A DNA stretch of 64,000 bases, from contig CAJXKF010000003.1 in assembly GCA_913055695.1 (NCBI GenBank), forward strand, positions 269,247-333,246, in the 5' to 3' direction. A program made the translations under genes and the position numbers. A model generated the notes under the pieces. That model saw nothing but the letters and a program-made list of their open reading frames with translations, had not been told where the DNA came from and did not search any database. Positions 47,708 to 58,456 of the stretch are shown one piece after another (position 1 is the stretch's first letter; the number at the start of each line of letters is the position of its first letter). This DNA is from an uncultured Methylophaga sp. GTDB lineage: Bacteria; Pseudomonadota; Gammaproteobacteria; Nitrosococcales; Methylophagaceae.

Positions 47708-49861
47708 ATGTCTTTCACTAAAACTGTTATTGCCACCTCACTAGGGCTGATCACGCTTCAGCCTGCTCTCGCCGATACTTCAACATCACAAGACAGCAAA
47801 ACAGCGGTCTCTCTACCCAAAATGGGTGTTTCTGCTGAATGGTATGGTGCGTCAGAGCACACCGGTGAATACCAGGTAAAACAGATGAACACGGCGACCC
47901 GTTTAGGCTTGTCGGCAAAAGAAACACCTCAGTCGGTGTCGGTAATTACCCGACAGATCATCGACGACTTTGAGCTGCAAACCATTACCGATGTGGTGAA
48001 ACTCGCGCCGGGTATTACAGCCAAGGAAAATGACAGTTCCCGCTTTAACTACTCTGCGCGGGGTTTTGATATCAACAACCTGCAGATCGACGGCGTGCCC
48101 ACAACCTGGGAAAGTGGTTATTCTGCAGGCGAAACGATGACCGATACCGTGTTGTATGACCGTGTGGAAATCGTGCGCGGGGCTACCGGGTTGATTACAG
48201 GGGCGGGAGAGCCCTCTGCTGCTATCAATCTGGTGCGCAAGCGGGCTGACAGTCGTGAGTTTATCGGGCAAGCGACGGTTTCGGCAGGCTCATGGGACGC
48301 CTATCAGGGCACCGTAGATGTTTCCACCCCATTAAATGACGCCGGTACGGTCCGTGGCAGATTGGTTGGCAGCTATCGTGAAGCTGATTCCTATGTAGAC
48401 TTGCTGGGTGATGAGCGCCAGGTTTTTCTGGGCACGTTGGCCGCTGATTTGACTGAACGCACGCTGTTGAATGTGGGGGTGAGTTACCAGGATCATAATC
48501 CAACTTCATCCACATGGGGCGGTTTACCGGTCTGGTTCAGCGATGGTTCCAGAACAGACTGGAACCGTTCCAAAACCACCGCTGCCGACTGGACCCGCTG
48601 GGGCTCCGAGGTTACGAACTATTACGCTAATCTTGAGCACACCTTCGATTCCGGTGCCATGATTTATGCGGCATTCAGCAAAAGCGTAAATGAGGGGGAT
48701 TTACGTCTGCTTTATCTCAGTGGATCGCCAGATCCGAGCACGGGTTTGGGAATGAACTCAAGCCCGTCCTGGTATGACAATGAACGGGAGCAGGATAATA
48801 TCGACATCTACGGCAATATTCCTTTTTCATTGTTCGGGCAAGAACATGAAATCACACTGGGATTGATGCACAGTGAGCAGGATTTTATTGCGAAACGTCG
48901 CCATGCTTTGAACACCCCTGCAGTAGGTAATTTTTTTGAATGGGATGGTAATTATCCTGAGCCAAACTGGGGAGCAAAACGCACTTACGTGACCCGCGAT
49001 ACCAAGCAGACAGGTCTCTATGCCGTTACACGCTTGACACTGGCCGAGCCGCTGAAGCTCATTCTGGGCAGTCGTGTTACAGACTGGGAAGTGGAGGGAA
49101 TGAACTGGGATGGCAGTTTCTACAAATTCGAGCATGACGACGAAGTCACGCCATACGCTGGCCTGATTTACGATTTGAACGATACCTATTCTGCCTATGC
49201 CAGTTACACCGAGATATTCCAACCCCAGAATTTGCAGGATAAAAATGGTGATTTTCTGGAGCCAATTGATGGGGATAGTTATGAAACAGGGCTCAAAGCG
49301 GCCTATCTTGGCGGTCGTCTGAACACCAGCTTGTCAGTTTTTCGTATTGAACAGGACAATCTTGGGCAGATAGATCCGAATAATCTGGTGCCTGGGTCCA
49401 CTAATCAGGCCTATGAGCCTGCTGAAGGTGCAACAAGCAAAGGCTTTGAAATTACAATCAACGGTGCAGTGACTGATAACTGGAACGTGCTGTTGGGCTG
49501 GTCCCAGTTCCGGGCCGAAGATGCTAACGGTGAAGCTGTAAATACAGAGCATCCCCGTCGCACAGCGACACTCTATACGACATACCGCCTGAATGATTTG
49601 ACAGTGGGCGGTGGCGTAAACTGGGAAAGCAGTAACTACACCATTGCCAATAATCCTCAGGGCAATCCTGAAAAACTCAAGCAGGATAGTTTTGCCATTG
49701 TTAATTTGATGGCCAGATACCGGCTTTCTCCGCAACTACAGGCTCAGCTCAACGTCAACAACGTATTCGATGAAGAGTATTACAGCCAGATTGGCTTTTA
49801 TAGCCAGCTTGCTTATGGTGCACCGCGTAATGTGACTGCCAGCCTGCGTTACGATTTCTGA
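47708..49861 (+). CDS. TonB-dependent siderophore receptor
   Basis: KETPQSVSVITRQIIDDFELQTITDVVKLAPGI, VEIVRGATGLITGAGEPSAAINLVRKR; ends YDF. Confidence 0.94.
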   Translation: MSFTKTVIATSLGLITLQPALADTSTSQDSKTAVSLPKMGVSAEWYGASEHTGEYQVKQMNTATRLGLSAKETPQSVSVITRQIIDDFELQTITDVVKLAPGITAKENDSSRFNYSARGFDINNLQIDGVPTTWESGYSAGETMTDTVLYDRVEIVRGATGLITGAGEPSAAINLVRKRADSREFIGQATVSAGSWDAYQGTVDVSTPLNDAGTVRGRLVGSYREADSYVDLLGDERQVFLGTLAADLTERTLLNVGVSYQDHNPTSSTWGGLPVWFSDGSRTDWNRSKTTAADWTRWGSEVTNYYANLEHTFDSGAMIYAAFSKSVNEGDLRLLYLSGSPDPSTGLGMNSSPSWYDNEREQDNIDIYGNIPFSLFGQEHEITLGLMHSEQDFIAKRRHALNTPAVGNFFEWDGNYPEPNWGAKRTYVTRDTKQTGLYAVTRLTLAEPLKLILGSRVTDWEVEGMNWDGSFYKFEHDDEVTPYAGLIYDLNDTYSAYASYTEIFQPQNLQDKNGDFLEPIDGDSYETGLKAAYLGGRLNTSLSVFRIEQDNLGQIDPNNLVPGSTNQAYEPAEGATSKGFEITINGAVTDNWNVLLGWSQFRAEDANGEAVNTEHPRRTATLYTTYRLNDLTVGGGVNWESSNYTIANNPQGNPEKLKQDSFAIVNLMARYRLSPQLQAQLNVNNVFDEEYYSQIGFYSQLAYGAPRNVTASLRYDF

Positions 49862-49915
49862 TCAATAGCGCCGGGTATAGGCAGCCAACCTTAATCACAG
49901 CATTGGCTTGGTTAA

Positions 49916-49945
49916 CTGGCCCGGATTGCTCCTGATCCGGGCCAG
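49916..49945 (+). terminator. Hairpin downstream of siderophore receptor
   Basis: CTGGCCCGGAT...ATCCGGGCCAG stem, weak T-tract. Confidence 0.5.
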
Positions 49946-50031
49946 CGATTATCTTTATCTGCTGGCGCTGCTCAGCGCCGCGAGTCAGAACTTTTTGTGT
50001 CCCGGGCGGTCGCTGATGAGTAGGAGTGAAT

Positions 50032-50487
50032 ATGATTGAAAAACTAAAACAGATGCTCGGCAATACCTTTGGTGATGACAGTCAGTCGCTGATGTCAGAT
50101 CAGGCACACACCAAGCTGCTGGCGGCCGTGGCGCTGATGATCGAAATTATTGCGGTCGATGATGAGCGGCATGATGCCGAAATAGCGATGCTCAAGCAGC
50201 TTGTCAGAGAACGCTTTGATTTATCCACAGATAAGGCGGAAGCCCTGATTGAGCAGGCTGAAGCGGCTTTGCAGCAGTCCACGGATTTTTATCGTTTTAC
50301 TTCAGCCATCAATCGTGAGTTCGATCATGATGAGAAAATCGAACTGATTGAATCTTTATGGCAACTCGCCTATGCCGATGAGCAGATTGATGCCATTGAG
50401 CAGCATGTTATCCGCAAGCTGGCCAGCCTGCTGCATGTCTCGCATAAAGATTTTATTGCGACTAAGCTGCGGGTGGTTGGCGAATAA
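50032..50487 (+). CDS. TerB-like protein
   Basis: All-helical ~150 aa; LLAAVALMIEIIAVDDERHDAEIAMLKQLV...LIESLWQLAYADEQIDAIEQHVIRKLASLLHV. Confidence 0.82.
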   Translation: MIEKLKQMLGNTFGDDSQSLMSDQAHTKLLAAVALMIEIIAVDDERHDAEIAMLKQLVRERFDLSTDKAEALIEQAEAALQQSTDFYRFTSAINREFDHDEKIELIESLWQLAYADEQIDAIEQHVIRKLASLLHVSHKDFIATKLRVVGE

Positions 50488-50492
50488 CAGAA

Positions 50493-51158
50493 TCAGGCTT
50501 TTTCGTCGCCTGACTGGACATAGCTCATCCATTCCTCGATCGGCATGGTGCCGCCGGACTCTTCAACTTTCTGGCGGTCTTTATCGTTCAGGACATCGTT
50601 GACTTCATCCACCCGTTTCCAGGCAGCGACAGGCGTCTCACAGTCTGCTTTGGGTACATAATGTGAGTCCTTCACTTTCTGATAGCGGTGGATATAACGC
50701 GGGCAGTTCTGCCACAGTTCACTGACTGTGACCCGGACCACCAGTTCCGCTTCTTTCCAGGTAGAGAGCAGGGGATCATCGGCAGATACGCTGGCCTTGC
50801 CCTGAACCCGAATGCGATGCGGCTTTTCAAAATCAATAAACAGCATGCCGACTTCAGCATGACCATCAATATTGCCCATCGAAAAATACATACCGTTGCC
50901 GTCAAAGCTGGGGAAGGCCAAAGTGTGTTCGTCTACTACCCGAACAAAAGCGCCGGCTTCACCACCTTTGTAAGAGACAGTCGGTCTGCCCTGGTGATCA
51001 ACGGTGGATAAAAAGAACATGTCCCGCTGTTCAATAAAGGCCGCTGCTTCTTCGCTGATTTCGGTAACGACAGCGAGTTCTTCGACCCGGTCGGCCATCT
51101 TTCTGCTGTCGAACTGATCCTGCCGTGCACGGTGTTGTTCGCCGTAGAGTCTGCTCAT
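50493..51158 (-). CDS. Pyridoxamine 5'-phosphate oxidase family (flavin-binding split-barrel) protein
   Basis: FIEQRDMFFLSTVDHQGRPTVSYKGG...MYFSMGNIDGHAEVGMLFIDFEKPHRIRVQGKA; start MSRLYGEQ. Confidence 0.82.
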   Translation of the reverse strand: MSRLYGEQHRARQDQFDSRKMADRVEELAVVTEISEEAAAFIEQRDMFFLSTVDHQGRPTVSYKGGEAGAFVRVVDEHTLAFPSFDGNGMYFSMGNIDGHAEVGMLFIDFEKPHRIRVQGKASVSADDPLLSTWKEAELVVRVTVSELWQNCPRYIHRYQKVKDSHYVPKADCETPVAAWKRVDEVNDVLNDKDRQKVEESGGTMPIEEWMSYVQSGDEKA

Positions 51159-51327
51159 AAAACTGCCTTCAAATTGATTTGCTGCAAAAATTAACATGCG
51201 GGCCCAGCACTGTACAGCGATGAGGGCTACAGCAGGAAATTTGCCCGAATCGGCACAAGCACTGCGGCAGCAGGTTCAATACAGGTAAATTTCTGATATG
51301 CAAATATTGCCAAAACGAAGCGTAAAC

Positions 51328-51346
51328 GATAATGTATCGCATTATT
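51328..51346. promoter_or_regulatory. Weak Fur-like palindrome
   Basis: gATAATGtatcgCATTATt between divergent genes. Confidence 0.35.
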
Positions 51347-51511
51347 AATGAGCTATTCTGTTGATACATTCTGTCGCAGTGTTCAGCGGCAGCGTTGAGA
51401 AAAATTTTCTGACAGGATGCCTTTCAAATCTGAATTATCGGCGGATTTCGATATGCAGTAACAAGCTGCAAGCAGAAAGGCCCAAAACCAGACTCTTACC
51501 ATGGTGACTGA

Positions 51512-51805
51512 ATGATTTCGCAAGCTGCTTTGCAGACGACTAACCGCGTTATTGCGGCAATACTGGGAGGCTATGCCTTCACCTGGGGCTTCAGCGTGCT
51601 GGGTATTGCCACTATGGTCGCTCTGGGCATTGATTTTCATGAGGCCGAAACCGCTATCTCACTTGTCGCCTTTCTGGTCTTTCTGGGGTTGTTTCTATGG
51701 ACATTTGCCGCCAACAGCATGATCCGTGTCTGGCTGGTGCTGGCTGGCGGTGCCGGTGTGATGATGTCGGTTGGCCTGATGTTACAAAACAGCCTGTTGA
51801 GTTAG
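51512..51805 (+). CDS. DUF3649-like small membrane protein
   Basis: 97 aa, three TM, first gene of a DUF3649-PepSY-DUF3325 arrangement. Confidence 0.75.
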   Translation: MISQAALQTTNRVIAAILGGYAFTWGFSVLGIATMVALGIDFHEAETAISLVAFLVFLGLFLWTFAANSMIRVWLVLAGGAGVMMSVGLMLQNSLLS

Positions 51806-51815
51806 GAGCGCACTG

Positions 51816-53513
51816 ATGTTGAATTCTTTACGCATGTCGATGGGCTGGGTCCACACCTGGATGGGGCTGGTGCTCGGCTTTGTACTGATGATCTGCTTTT
51901 TCTTCGGCGCGCTTTCCGTGTTTGACCGTGAAATCGATCGCTGGGCCATTCCTGATACCCGGTTTGAGCCCCAGCCGATGCCCTCCTTTGACAAGGTGCT
52001 CAAACCGGTTTTTGAGCAGCTTCAGCCGGACCCGGTGGATATGGCTGCCACCGAGCGGCGGGTAGTCGGCTCATTGCCAGATCCGGAAACGCTGAAACTG
52101 GAGTCGCTGTTTGCCTACAACACGCACCGGGATCCGGTGCTGCTGATTGGCGGTGAGTTTGCCATTCCCAATGAGCCCATCGACCCGGCTGATGATCACC
52201 AGCATGTGCATGGCCGGGCCACCGTCAACCCTGCCACCGGCGAGCTGCTGAACGACGATGCCCTCAAGATTGGCAGCGACTGGTTTTACCCGATGCATTT
52301 CAGCCTGAATCTTAATTGGATGATGCTGGGTTACTGGATTGTCGGTCTGGCTGCACTGGTGATGCTGGCAGGTCTGGTCAGCGGCGTCATCATTCACCGC
52401 AAAATTTTCCGCGAATTCTTTACCTTTCGACCCTGGAAAAATCTATTCCGCAGCAGTCTCGATTTGCACAATATGACCGGGGTGGTGGCGCTGCCATTTC
52501 ACTTTTTCTTTGCATTTACCGCGCTGGTCATTTTTGCCAGCAATATTTATCTGCCGGTGACCCATACCACGCTGAAGCCCTTACACGAGCATCATGAGAT
52601 GCTGGAGGCCGCACGAACCGGGCTACCTCATGAACCATCGGGTGTCGCGGCACCATTGGCCTCCGTCGATGCCATGGTCGCTGAAGCCAAGCGTCGCTGG
52701 GCTGAGCGTGATATGGCTGGTGACGTCGGGTTTTTGACCATCAACCATCTGGGCGACGAAAATGCTTATGTGAGTATTTACCGCGCCGGCAGTGACCGGG
52801 TGGCGCTGGTGGGCGAGGGCATACATTTCGACGCCAGTACCGGTGAAGTCATTCGTGAAGAACCGCCGCGGAGCGTCGTGTCATCGATTGATGAATTCCT
52901 GACCGGTCTGCATTTGCAACATTTTGAACACTGGATGCTGCGTTGGTTATATGTCTTTGGCGGTTTGCTGGGGGCAATCTGTATTGCCACGGGCTTTGTC
53001 TTGTTTGTTGAGAAACGCAAAGCCAGACATGCCAGAAATGGCAGCCAGGGCAGCCGTATCGTCGATGCTTTAGCCGTGACTACGGTGACCGGTATGGTGC
53101 TGGCAGCCGTCGGCATGCTGGTGGCAAATCGCCTGTTGCCCGCAGATCTCGCCGGCAAGGGGCAATGGGAGCAGACCGCCTTCTGGTCAGTCTGGGGTCT
53201 GGCCTTTTTACATGCTGCCTTGCGCAGTTCGCCAGTTGCCAAGGCCAGGCATAATCCGGCCTGGCGTGAACAGTCTCTGTTGGTGGGGCTGATGAGTCTC
53301 AGTGCGGTGGGGCTCAACTGGGTGACCACGGGGGATCATCTGATCAAGACAGTCTTTACTGACACTTACTGGGCGGTAGCAGGTGTGGATCTGAGCTTGA
53401 TAGTGACGGCCTTGGTCGCTTTTTATGCCGCCGCCAAACTGCGGGCGCCGGTCGCAGCACAGCAAAAAGAGCAAGCGGTGAGTCGTAATAAACAGGTGAA
53501 TGCCTATGACTGA
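51816..53513 (+). CDS. PepSY-associated TM helix domain protein
   Basis: MLNSLRMSMGWVHTWMGLVLGFVLMICFFFGALSVFDREID; LHNMTGVVALPFHFFFAFTALVIF; 565 aa. Confidence 0.88.
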   Translation: MLNSLRMSMGWVHTWMGLVLGFVLMICFFFGALSVFDREIDRWAIPDTRFEPQPMPSFDKVLKPVFEQLQPDPVDMAATERRVVGSLPDPETLKLESLFAYNTHRDPVLLIGGEFAIPNEPIDPADDHQHVHGRATVNPATGELLNDDALKIGSDWFYPMHFSLNLNWMMLGYWIVGLAALVMLAGLVSGVIIHRKIFREFFTFRPWKNLFRSSLDLHNMTGVVALPFHFFFAFTALVIFASNIYLPVTHTTLKPLHEHHEMLEAARTGLPHEPSGVAAPLASVDAMVAEAKRRWAERDMAGDVGFLTINHLGDENAYVSIYRAGSDRVALVGEGIHFDASTGEVIREEPPRSVVSSIDEFLTGLHLQHFEHWMLRWLYVFGGLLGAICIATGFVLFVEKRKARHARNGSQGSRIVDALAVTTVTGMVLAAVGMLVANRLLPADLAGKGQWEQTAFWSVWGLAFLHAALRSSPVAKARHNPAWREQSLLVGLMSLSAVGLNWVTTGDHLIKTVFTDTYWAVAGVDLSLIVTALVAFYAAAKLRAPVAAQQKEQAVSRNKQVNAYD

Positions 53514-53829
53514 AGCAATCTGGTTAGTCGCCGCTGCTATGGCTGCGGTGTTGAGCATGAGCTGGCTGGCACTGGCTTATGAAAATCACTGGCAACAGGT
53601 GTTTCCGCAAACAGGCACGCTACCCAACCGTAGTCGCCTGAAGCTGACCGGCTGGGCTTTCTTATTGCTGTCAGCGGTGTTCTGTCTTAATGCCGACCAT
53701 CCCTCGATGGCGGTATTGGTCTGGGTTATGCTGCTGACTGTCGCAGCTTTCAGTGTCGCAATGATGCTGAGTCACCGTCCGGGCTTACTGAAAATGATCT
53801 GTCCGCCGCTATTTGCAGCGAGAGCCTGA
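53506..53829 (+). CDS. DUF3325-like small membrane protein
   Basis: MTEAIWLVAAAMAAVLSMSWLALAYENHWQQVF; overlaps end of PepSY gene. Confidence 0.75.
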   Translation: MTEAIWLVAAAMAAVLSMSWLALAYENHWQQVFPQTGTLPNRSRLKLTGWAFLLLSAVFCLNADHPSMAVLVWVMLLTVAAFSVAMMLSHRPGLLKMICPPLFAARA

Positions 53830-53852
53830 GTTTATTTCAGGTCACAAATATA

Positions 53853-53887
53853 GGGGCTCGTGATCAATCTCATCAGCCCCTTTTTTA
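53853..53887. terminator. Bidirectional terminator
   Basis: GGGGCTcgTGA...TCAtcAGCCCC then T-run. Confidence 0.7.
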
Positions 53888-53894
53888 TTAAAAA

Positions 53895-54410
53895 TCAGGC
53901 AGGTGTAAGAAAGCCGGCTTTGATAATTTCGCACCAGTCATTCAGTCGCTGTTCGGTCAAACCCGGCTGGCAGTCTTCGTCCAAAGCCAGGCCGACAAAG
54001 TGCTGTTTGTCTTCAGTTAAAGCCTTGGACTCGTCAAATTCGTAACCTGCCACCGGCCAGTAGCCAATGAGGGTCGCCCCCCGTGCTTTGACCTTATCGT
54101 GCAGCATACCCATGGCGTCCTGGAACCACTCGGCGTAAGCGAACTGATCGCCCATACCCAGGAAGGCCACAGTTTTATCATTGAAATCGACTTCATCAAT
54201 GTCTTCCCAGACATCCTGCCAGTCTGTCTGCACCTCGCCATAATCCCAGGTGGGAATCGCAAAAATAATATTGTTGAAGTATTCCAGCGCGTCGAGACCG
54301 ACATCTTTCACATCAAACAGCTCGACCTGGTCCTCACCCAGAATAGCCTGAATTTTAAGCGCGGCATCCGAGGTATTACCGGTGGTGGAGCCGTAAATCA
54401 CTGCAATCAT
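53895..54410 (-). CDS. fldA: Flavodoxin
   Basis: MIAVIYGSTTGNTSDAALKIQ FMN motif; FAIPTWDYGEVQTDWQDVWED. Confidence 0.9.
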   Translation of the reverse strand: MIAVIYGSTTGNTSDAALKIQAILGEDQVELFDVKDVGLDALEYFNNIIFAIPTWDYGEVQTDWQDVWEDIDEVDFNDKTVAFLGMGDQFAYAEWFQDAMGMLHDKVKARGATLIGYWPVAGYEFDESKALTEDKQHFVGLALDEDCQPGLTEQRLNDWCEIIKAGFLTPA

Positions 54411-54438
54411 GCATTTGACCCTAATTAATCTTTAAAAC

Positions 54439-54457
54439 AATAATGATAATTATTATC
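54439..54457 (-). promoter_or_regulatory. Strong Fur box upstream of flavodoxin
   Basis: aaTAATGATAATtATTATC, 17/19 to GATAATGATAATCATTATC by eye. Confidence 0.8.
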
Positions 54458-54628
54458 AAATGAGATTTCAATAGATTTGCATCCGGTCACTTATGTGTTT
54501 AAAACTCCGTATTGAGGGTCAAGCCTGTATAGGAAACAGGTCAGTCAAGGTCAAACAAAAAATGGCACTGACATTTGAAGGTGTGGGCCCGAGCCGGAGC
54601 GGCCCGGGCCAGACACAGACTTTATCAC

Positions 54629-55063
54629 TCAGTCTGCACTGATACCGGCCTCTGCTTCTGCGTCGGCTCCGGCTTTGATATCTGTTTGCTGACCTTGTTT
54701 GACCGTTTCTCCGACGGTTTCTTCACCGTCTTTTATCGCTTCACGGGCTTTGTCCTGGTATTGCTGCTGCATTTCCTGACTGTGTTCCATACCCGCTTCG
54801 GCGTCTTCCCGGACATCAGTCTTTACCTCCTCACCGGTTGAGTATGCATTGTCGTTTTCCGGTTGCGCGCTTTTATCGGCTTGATTATTGTCATCAACAC
54901 CTAATGTCTGTTTGATGTTGTTCCAGGTCTTGCCAATAAAGCCAGTCTCAGCTTCAGCTTCGACCTCAGTCTTGGTTGCTGCCTGCGCTGAGGTGTCGTC
55001 TGCAAAAGCGGGGCCGGACACTGACAGCGCGAACAGAAACAGAATGGAAGAATGTGATTTCAT
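54629..55063 (-). CDS. Exported acidic Ala/Glu-rich protein of unknown function
   Basis: MKSHSSILFLFALSVSGPAFADDTSAQAATKTEVEAEAE signal peptide then acidic helical sequence; start at 55063. Confidence 0.6.
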   Translation of the reverse strand: MKSHSSILFLFALSVSGPAFADDTSAQAATKTEVEAEAETGFIGKTWNNIKQTLGVDDNNQADKSAQPENDNAYSTGEEVKTDVREDAEAGMEHSQEMQQQYQDKAREAIKDGEETVGETVKQGQQTDIKAGADAEAEAGISAD

Positions 55064-55199
55064 AGCTTGTCTCCTTAGTCTTAGCGGAGGGCAATTATGA
55101 CAAGCCTGGCCAATATGAAATGTGACCGGTTTCCCTGAATCGAGATGACAGAAAAACAGGGTGTGCAGGGCAGGCTGATGCGACCGGTTGAAAATAAAA

Positions 55200-55236
55200 A
55201 GCCGGATCAAGCTTTTGGCTTGCCCGGCTGTTTTTA
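55200..55236 (-). terminator. Hairpin terminator between the argH 3' end and the 54.6 kb gene
   Basis: AGCCGGatCAAGC...GCTTGcCCGGCT with flanking A/T runs. Confidence 0.6.
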
Positions 55237-55267
55237 CAATCATTATTCTGGCTTAAGTTATCTATAC

Positions 55268-56653
55268 TCAAGCACGGCCTGAACGCGCCCTTTTTATCGC
55301 TGCGCGTACCTGTTCCGGTGCGGTTCCGCCAAGGTGGTTACGGGAGGCGACCGAGCCTTCCAGGGTCAAGACATCAAACACATCAGCCTCAATGCGGTCG
55401 GAGAATTGCTGCAGCTCTTCAAGGCTCATCGCCGACAGATCTTTTTTGTGTTTGAGGCCATAAGCGACAGACAGACCCACCACCTCATGGGCGTCACGGA
55501 AAGGCGTGCCTTTACGCACCAGATAATCGGCCAGATCGGTGGCGGTGGCGTAACCACGTAAAGCCGATTCACGCATATTGTCTGCTTTGACGCTGATAGC
55601 AACCATCATATCGGCATAGACCCGCAGGGAACCCAGCAGTGTGTCGATGGTATCGAACAGCGGTTCCTTGTCTTCCTGATTATCCTTGTTATAGGCCAGC
55701 GGCTGATTTTTCATCAGGGTCAGCAGATTGAACATATTACCGTAGACGCGGCTGGTCTTTCCGCGGATGAGTTCCGGCACGTCCGGGTTTTTCTTCTGCG
55801 GCATGATGGAAGAACCGGTGCAGAAAGCATCCCCCAGATCGACATAATCAAACTGGGCCGAAGACCAGATAATCAGTTCTTCCGAGAAGCGTGACAGGTG
55901 CATCATCAGGATTGAGGCAAAACTGTTGAATTCGATGGCAAAGTCACGATCACTGACGGCATCCAGCGAATTCTGGCAAATGCGATCAAACCCAAGCAGA
56001 TTCGCCGTCATGTTTCGGTCAATCGGGAAAGTGGTGCCGGCCAGAGCGGCTGCGCCCAGTGGCATGGTATTAACGCGTTTTTCGCAGTCATCCAGACGTT
56101 CAGCGTCACGCACCAGCATTTCATACCAGGCCAGCATATGGTGGCCGAAAGTCACCGGCTGGGCGGTCTGCAGATGAGTAAAGCCGGGCATGATGGTGTC
56201 AGCTTCACGCTCGGCGACATCGAGCAGCGCGTCCTGCAGCCGGTTAAGCTCACTGCGGATGGGGTCAATCATATCGCGCAGATAAAGACGAACGTCGGTC
56301 GCCACCTGATCGTTACGGGAACGGCCGGTGTGCAGTTTCTTGCCGACTTCGCCAATCAACGCAATCAGGCGCGCTTCGATGTTCATGTGCACATCTTCCT
56401 GTGCAATTGACCATTCAAACTCGCCGTTTTCGATTTCCTGCTCAATCTGCTGCAGGCCCGCAATGATTTGGTCACGTTCCTCAGCCGACAAAACACCCAC
56501 TTCACTGAGCATGGTGGCATGCGCGATGGAGCCGCGAATGTCCTGACGGAACAGGCGCTGATCAAAGCTGACCGAAGCGGTGAATTCCTCGACAAATTTA
56601 TCGGTGGGCTGGGTCAGGCGTGCTGAGGAGAGTTTCTTGTTGGCTGTGCTCAT
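55268..56653 (-). CDS. argH: Argininosuccinate lyase
   Basis: [20 protein letters not shown] signature. Confidence 0.97.
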   Translation of the reverse strand: MSTANKKLSSARLTQPTDKFVEEFTASVSFDQRLFRQDIRGSIAHATMLSEVGVLSAEERDQIIAGLQQIEQEIENGEFEWSIAQEDVHMNIEARLIALIGEVGKKLHTGRSRNDQVATDVRLYLRDMIDPIRSELNRLQDALLDVAEREADTIMPGFTHLQTAQPVTFGHHMLAWYEMLVRDAERLDDCEKRVNTMPLGAAALAGTTFPIDRNMTANLLGFDRICQNSLDAVSDRDFAIEFNSFASILMMHLSRFSEELIIWSSAQFDYVDLGDAFCTGSSIMPQKKNPDVPELIRGKTSRVYGNMFNLLTLMKNQPLAYNKDNQEDKEPLFDTIDTLLGSLRVYADMMVAISVKADNMRESALRGYATATDLADYLVRKGTPFRDAHEVVGLSVAYGLKHKKDLSAMSLEELQQFSDRIEADVFDVLTLEGSVASRNHLGGTAPEQVRAAIKRARSGRA

Positions 56654-56775
56654 GATAAATCTTGATCGCGTTTGGGAAACAGGGCGACATTATAACGTGC
56701 TTATTCGGGCGGGATGATGTCAAAGTGCTAGAATCAGCAGTGATTTTGTATAGAAAAGCGTGAAAGACGAGATTA

Positions 56776-57705
56776 ATGACGAAAAGAACAGTAAGAATAG
56801 CGACCCGCAACAGTCCGCTTGCGGTCTGGCAGGCTGAACATGTCAAAGCCGAACTGATGGCGCTGAATCCCGAGTTGGAAGTGGAGCTGATCGGTATGAA
56901 AACCCAGGGCGATATTATTCTGGATACGCCGCTGGCCAAAGTGGGTGGCAAAGGCCTGTTTGTCAAAGAACTGGAACAGGGCATGCTCGATGGCCGTGCC
57001 GATATTGCCGTGCATTCGATGAAAGATGTGCCGGTGGATTTCCCCGAAGGATTGCACCTGCCAGTTATCTGCAAACGTGAAAATCCCTATGATGCGTTTG
57101 TTTCCAACCACTACGACAGCATCGACGAGCTGCCACAAGGCGCTCGACTGGGCACCTCCAGCCTGCGCCGCGAATGTCAGGCACGGACCCGGCGTCCTGA
57201 CCTTGAGGTGCTGCCACTGCGCGGTAACGTCAACACTCGTCTGCGTAAACTCGATGAAGGTCAGTTTGATGCCATTATTCTGGCGATGGCCGGTCTTGAG
57301 CGTCTCGGTTTCCATGACCGGATCCGCAATGCGATGACGCCGGAGCAGAGTCTGCCGGCCATCGGCCAGGGCGCTTTGGGCATCGAAACCCGAATTGATG
57401 ATGAAGAAATGAACGCACTGATTGCGCCGCTGCATGACAGGCTGACCGCGATTACCGTGACTGCCGAACGAGCCCTCAACCGCCGTCTTGCCGGCGGCTG
57501 TCAGGTGCCGATTGCCGGTTATGCGATGCTGGAAGGTGACGAAGTCTGGCTGCGCGGTCTGGTAGGCAGACCGGATGGTACCCGGACGCTTTATGCCGAA
57601 AAACGTGGTCCTGCTACGGAAGCCGATGCGATTGGTGTCGCTGTTGCAGAAATGCTGCTGGCGCAGGGCGCAGATAAGATTCTCAGCGACGTTTATGGTG
57701 ACTGA
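56776..57705 (+). CDS. hemC: Porphobilinogen deaminase
   Basis: [35 protein letters not shown] cofactor loop. Confidence 0.98.
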   Translation: MTKRTVRIATRNSPLAVWQAEHVKAELMALNPELEVELIGMKTQGDIILDTPLAKVGGKGLFVKELEQGMLDGRADIAVHSMKDVPVDFPEGLHLPVICKRENPYDAFVSNHYDSIDELPQGARLGTSSLRRECQARTRRPDLEVLPLRGNVNTRLRKLDEGQFDAIILAMAGLERLGFHDRIRNAMTPEQSLPAIGQGALGIETRIDDEEMNALIAPLHDRLTAITVTAERALNRRLAGGCQVPIAGYAMLEGDEVWLRGLVGRPDGTRTLYAEKRGPATEADAIGVAVAEMLLAQGADKILSDVYGD

Positions 57706-58456
57706 TAAGCCGCTGGCCGGCCAGAGAATTCTGGTGACACGGCCGCAAGCACAATCGGACAATCTGACAGACCTGATTCAAAAAGCAGGGGGCGAAGCGA
57801 TCAGTTTTCCCGTGATCAGCATTCAGCCTTTGCCAGCGGAAAGTTGGGGGCCGGTGAATCTGGAGCAAAACGACTGGCTGATTTTTGTCAGCCGTAATGC
57901 CGTTAATACATTTATTGATGGCTGGCAGCAAAAATTACCATCACAGCTGCAGCTGGCTGCCGTCGGTGACGGCACTGCCAGTGCGATGCGGGAAGCCGGT
58001 TTATCAGTAGATTGTCAGCCTGACATCTCAAATGGTAGTGAAGGTCTACTGCAAATGCCGGCCATGCAGGCGATGCAAGGCAAACGGGTACTGATAGCCA
58101 GAGGGGTTGGCGGTCGGGAACTGCTTGCTGATACCCTGACAGACAGAGGTGCTACTATTAGTTATGTGGAAGTTTATCGCAGAACGCTGGCACAACATGG
58201 GCGAGAAGCCTGCGTCACAGCCATGCATACAGACAAATTGGTGTGCACCAGCGTGGCCGGTGTAGATAACCTGTGTCGGATTCTGGCCGAGTTTCGTGCC
58301 GAGTTGTTCTGCAAGCCGCTGGTCGTAGTCAGCGAGCGGATCAGGGACCATGCCCGTACACTGGGTTTCAGATGGGTCGAAGTCAGTGCCGATGCCAGTG
58401 ATACGGCGGTGTTAAACACATTGATTGAAATGGATAAGCAGCATGGCAAACAATGA
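57695..58456 (+). CDS. hemD: Uroporphyrinogen-III synthase
   Basis: [37 protein letters not shown] 57695 overlapping end of hemC. Confidence 0.93.
   Translation: MVTDKPLAGQRILVTRPQAQSDNLTDLIQKAGGEAISFPVISIQPLPAESWGPVNLEQNDWLIFVSRNAVNTFIDGWQQKLPSQLQLAAVGDGTASAMREAGLSVDCQPDISNGSEGLLQMPAMQAMQGKRVLIARGVGGRELLADTLTDRGATISYVEVYRRTLAQHGREACVTAMHTDKLVCTSVAGVDNLCRILAEFRAELFCKPLVVVSERIRDHARTLGFRWVEVSADASDTAVLNTLIEMDKQHGKQ

Noticed and set aside
56773-57762. 329-aa minus-strand ORF antisense to hemC
   Set aside because: Fully overlaps well-supported hemC on the opposite strand; low-complexity His/Gln/Phe-rich translation typical of antisense reading in GC-rich coding DNA.
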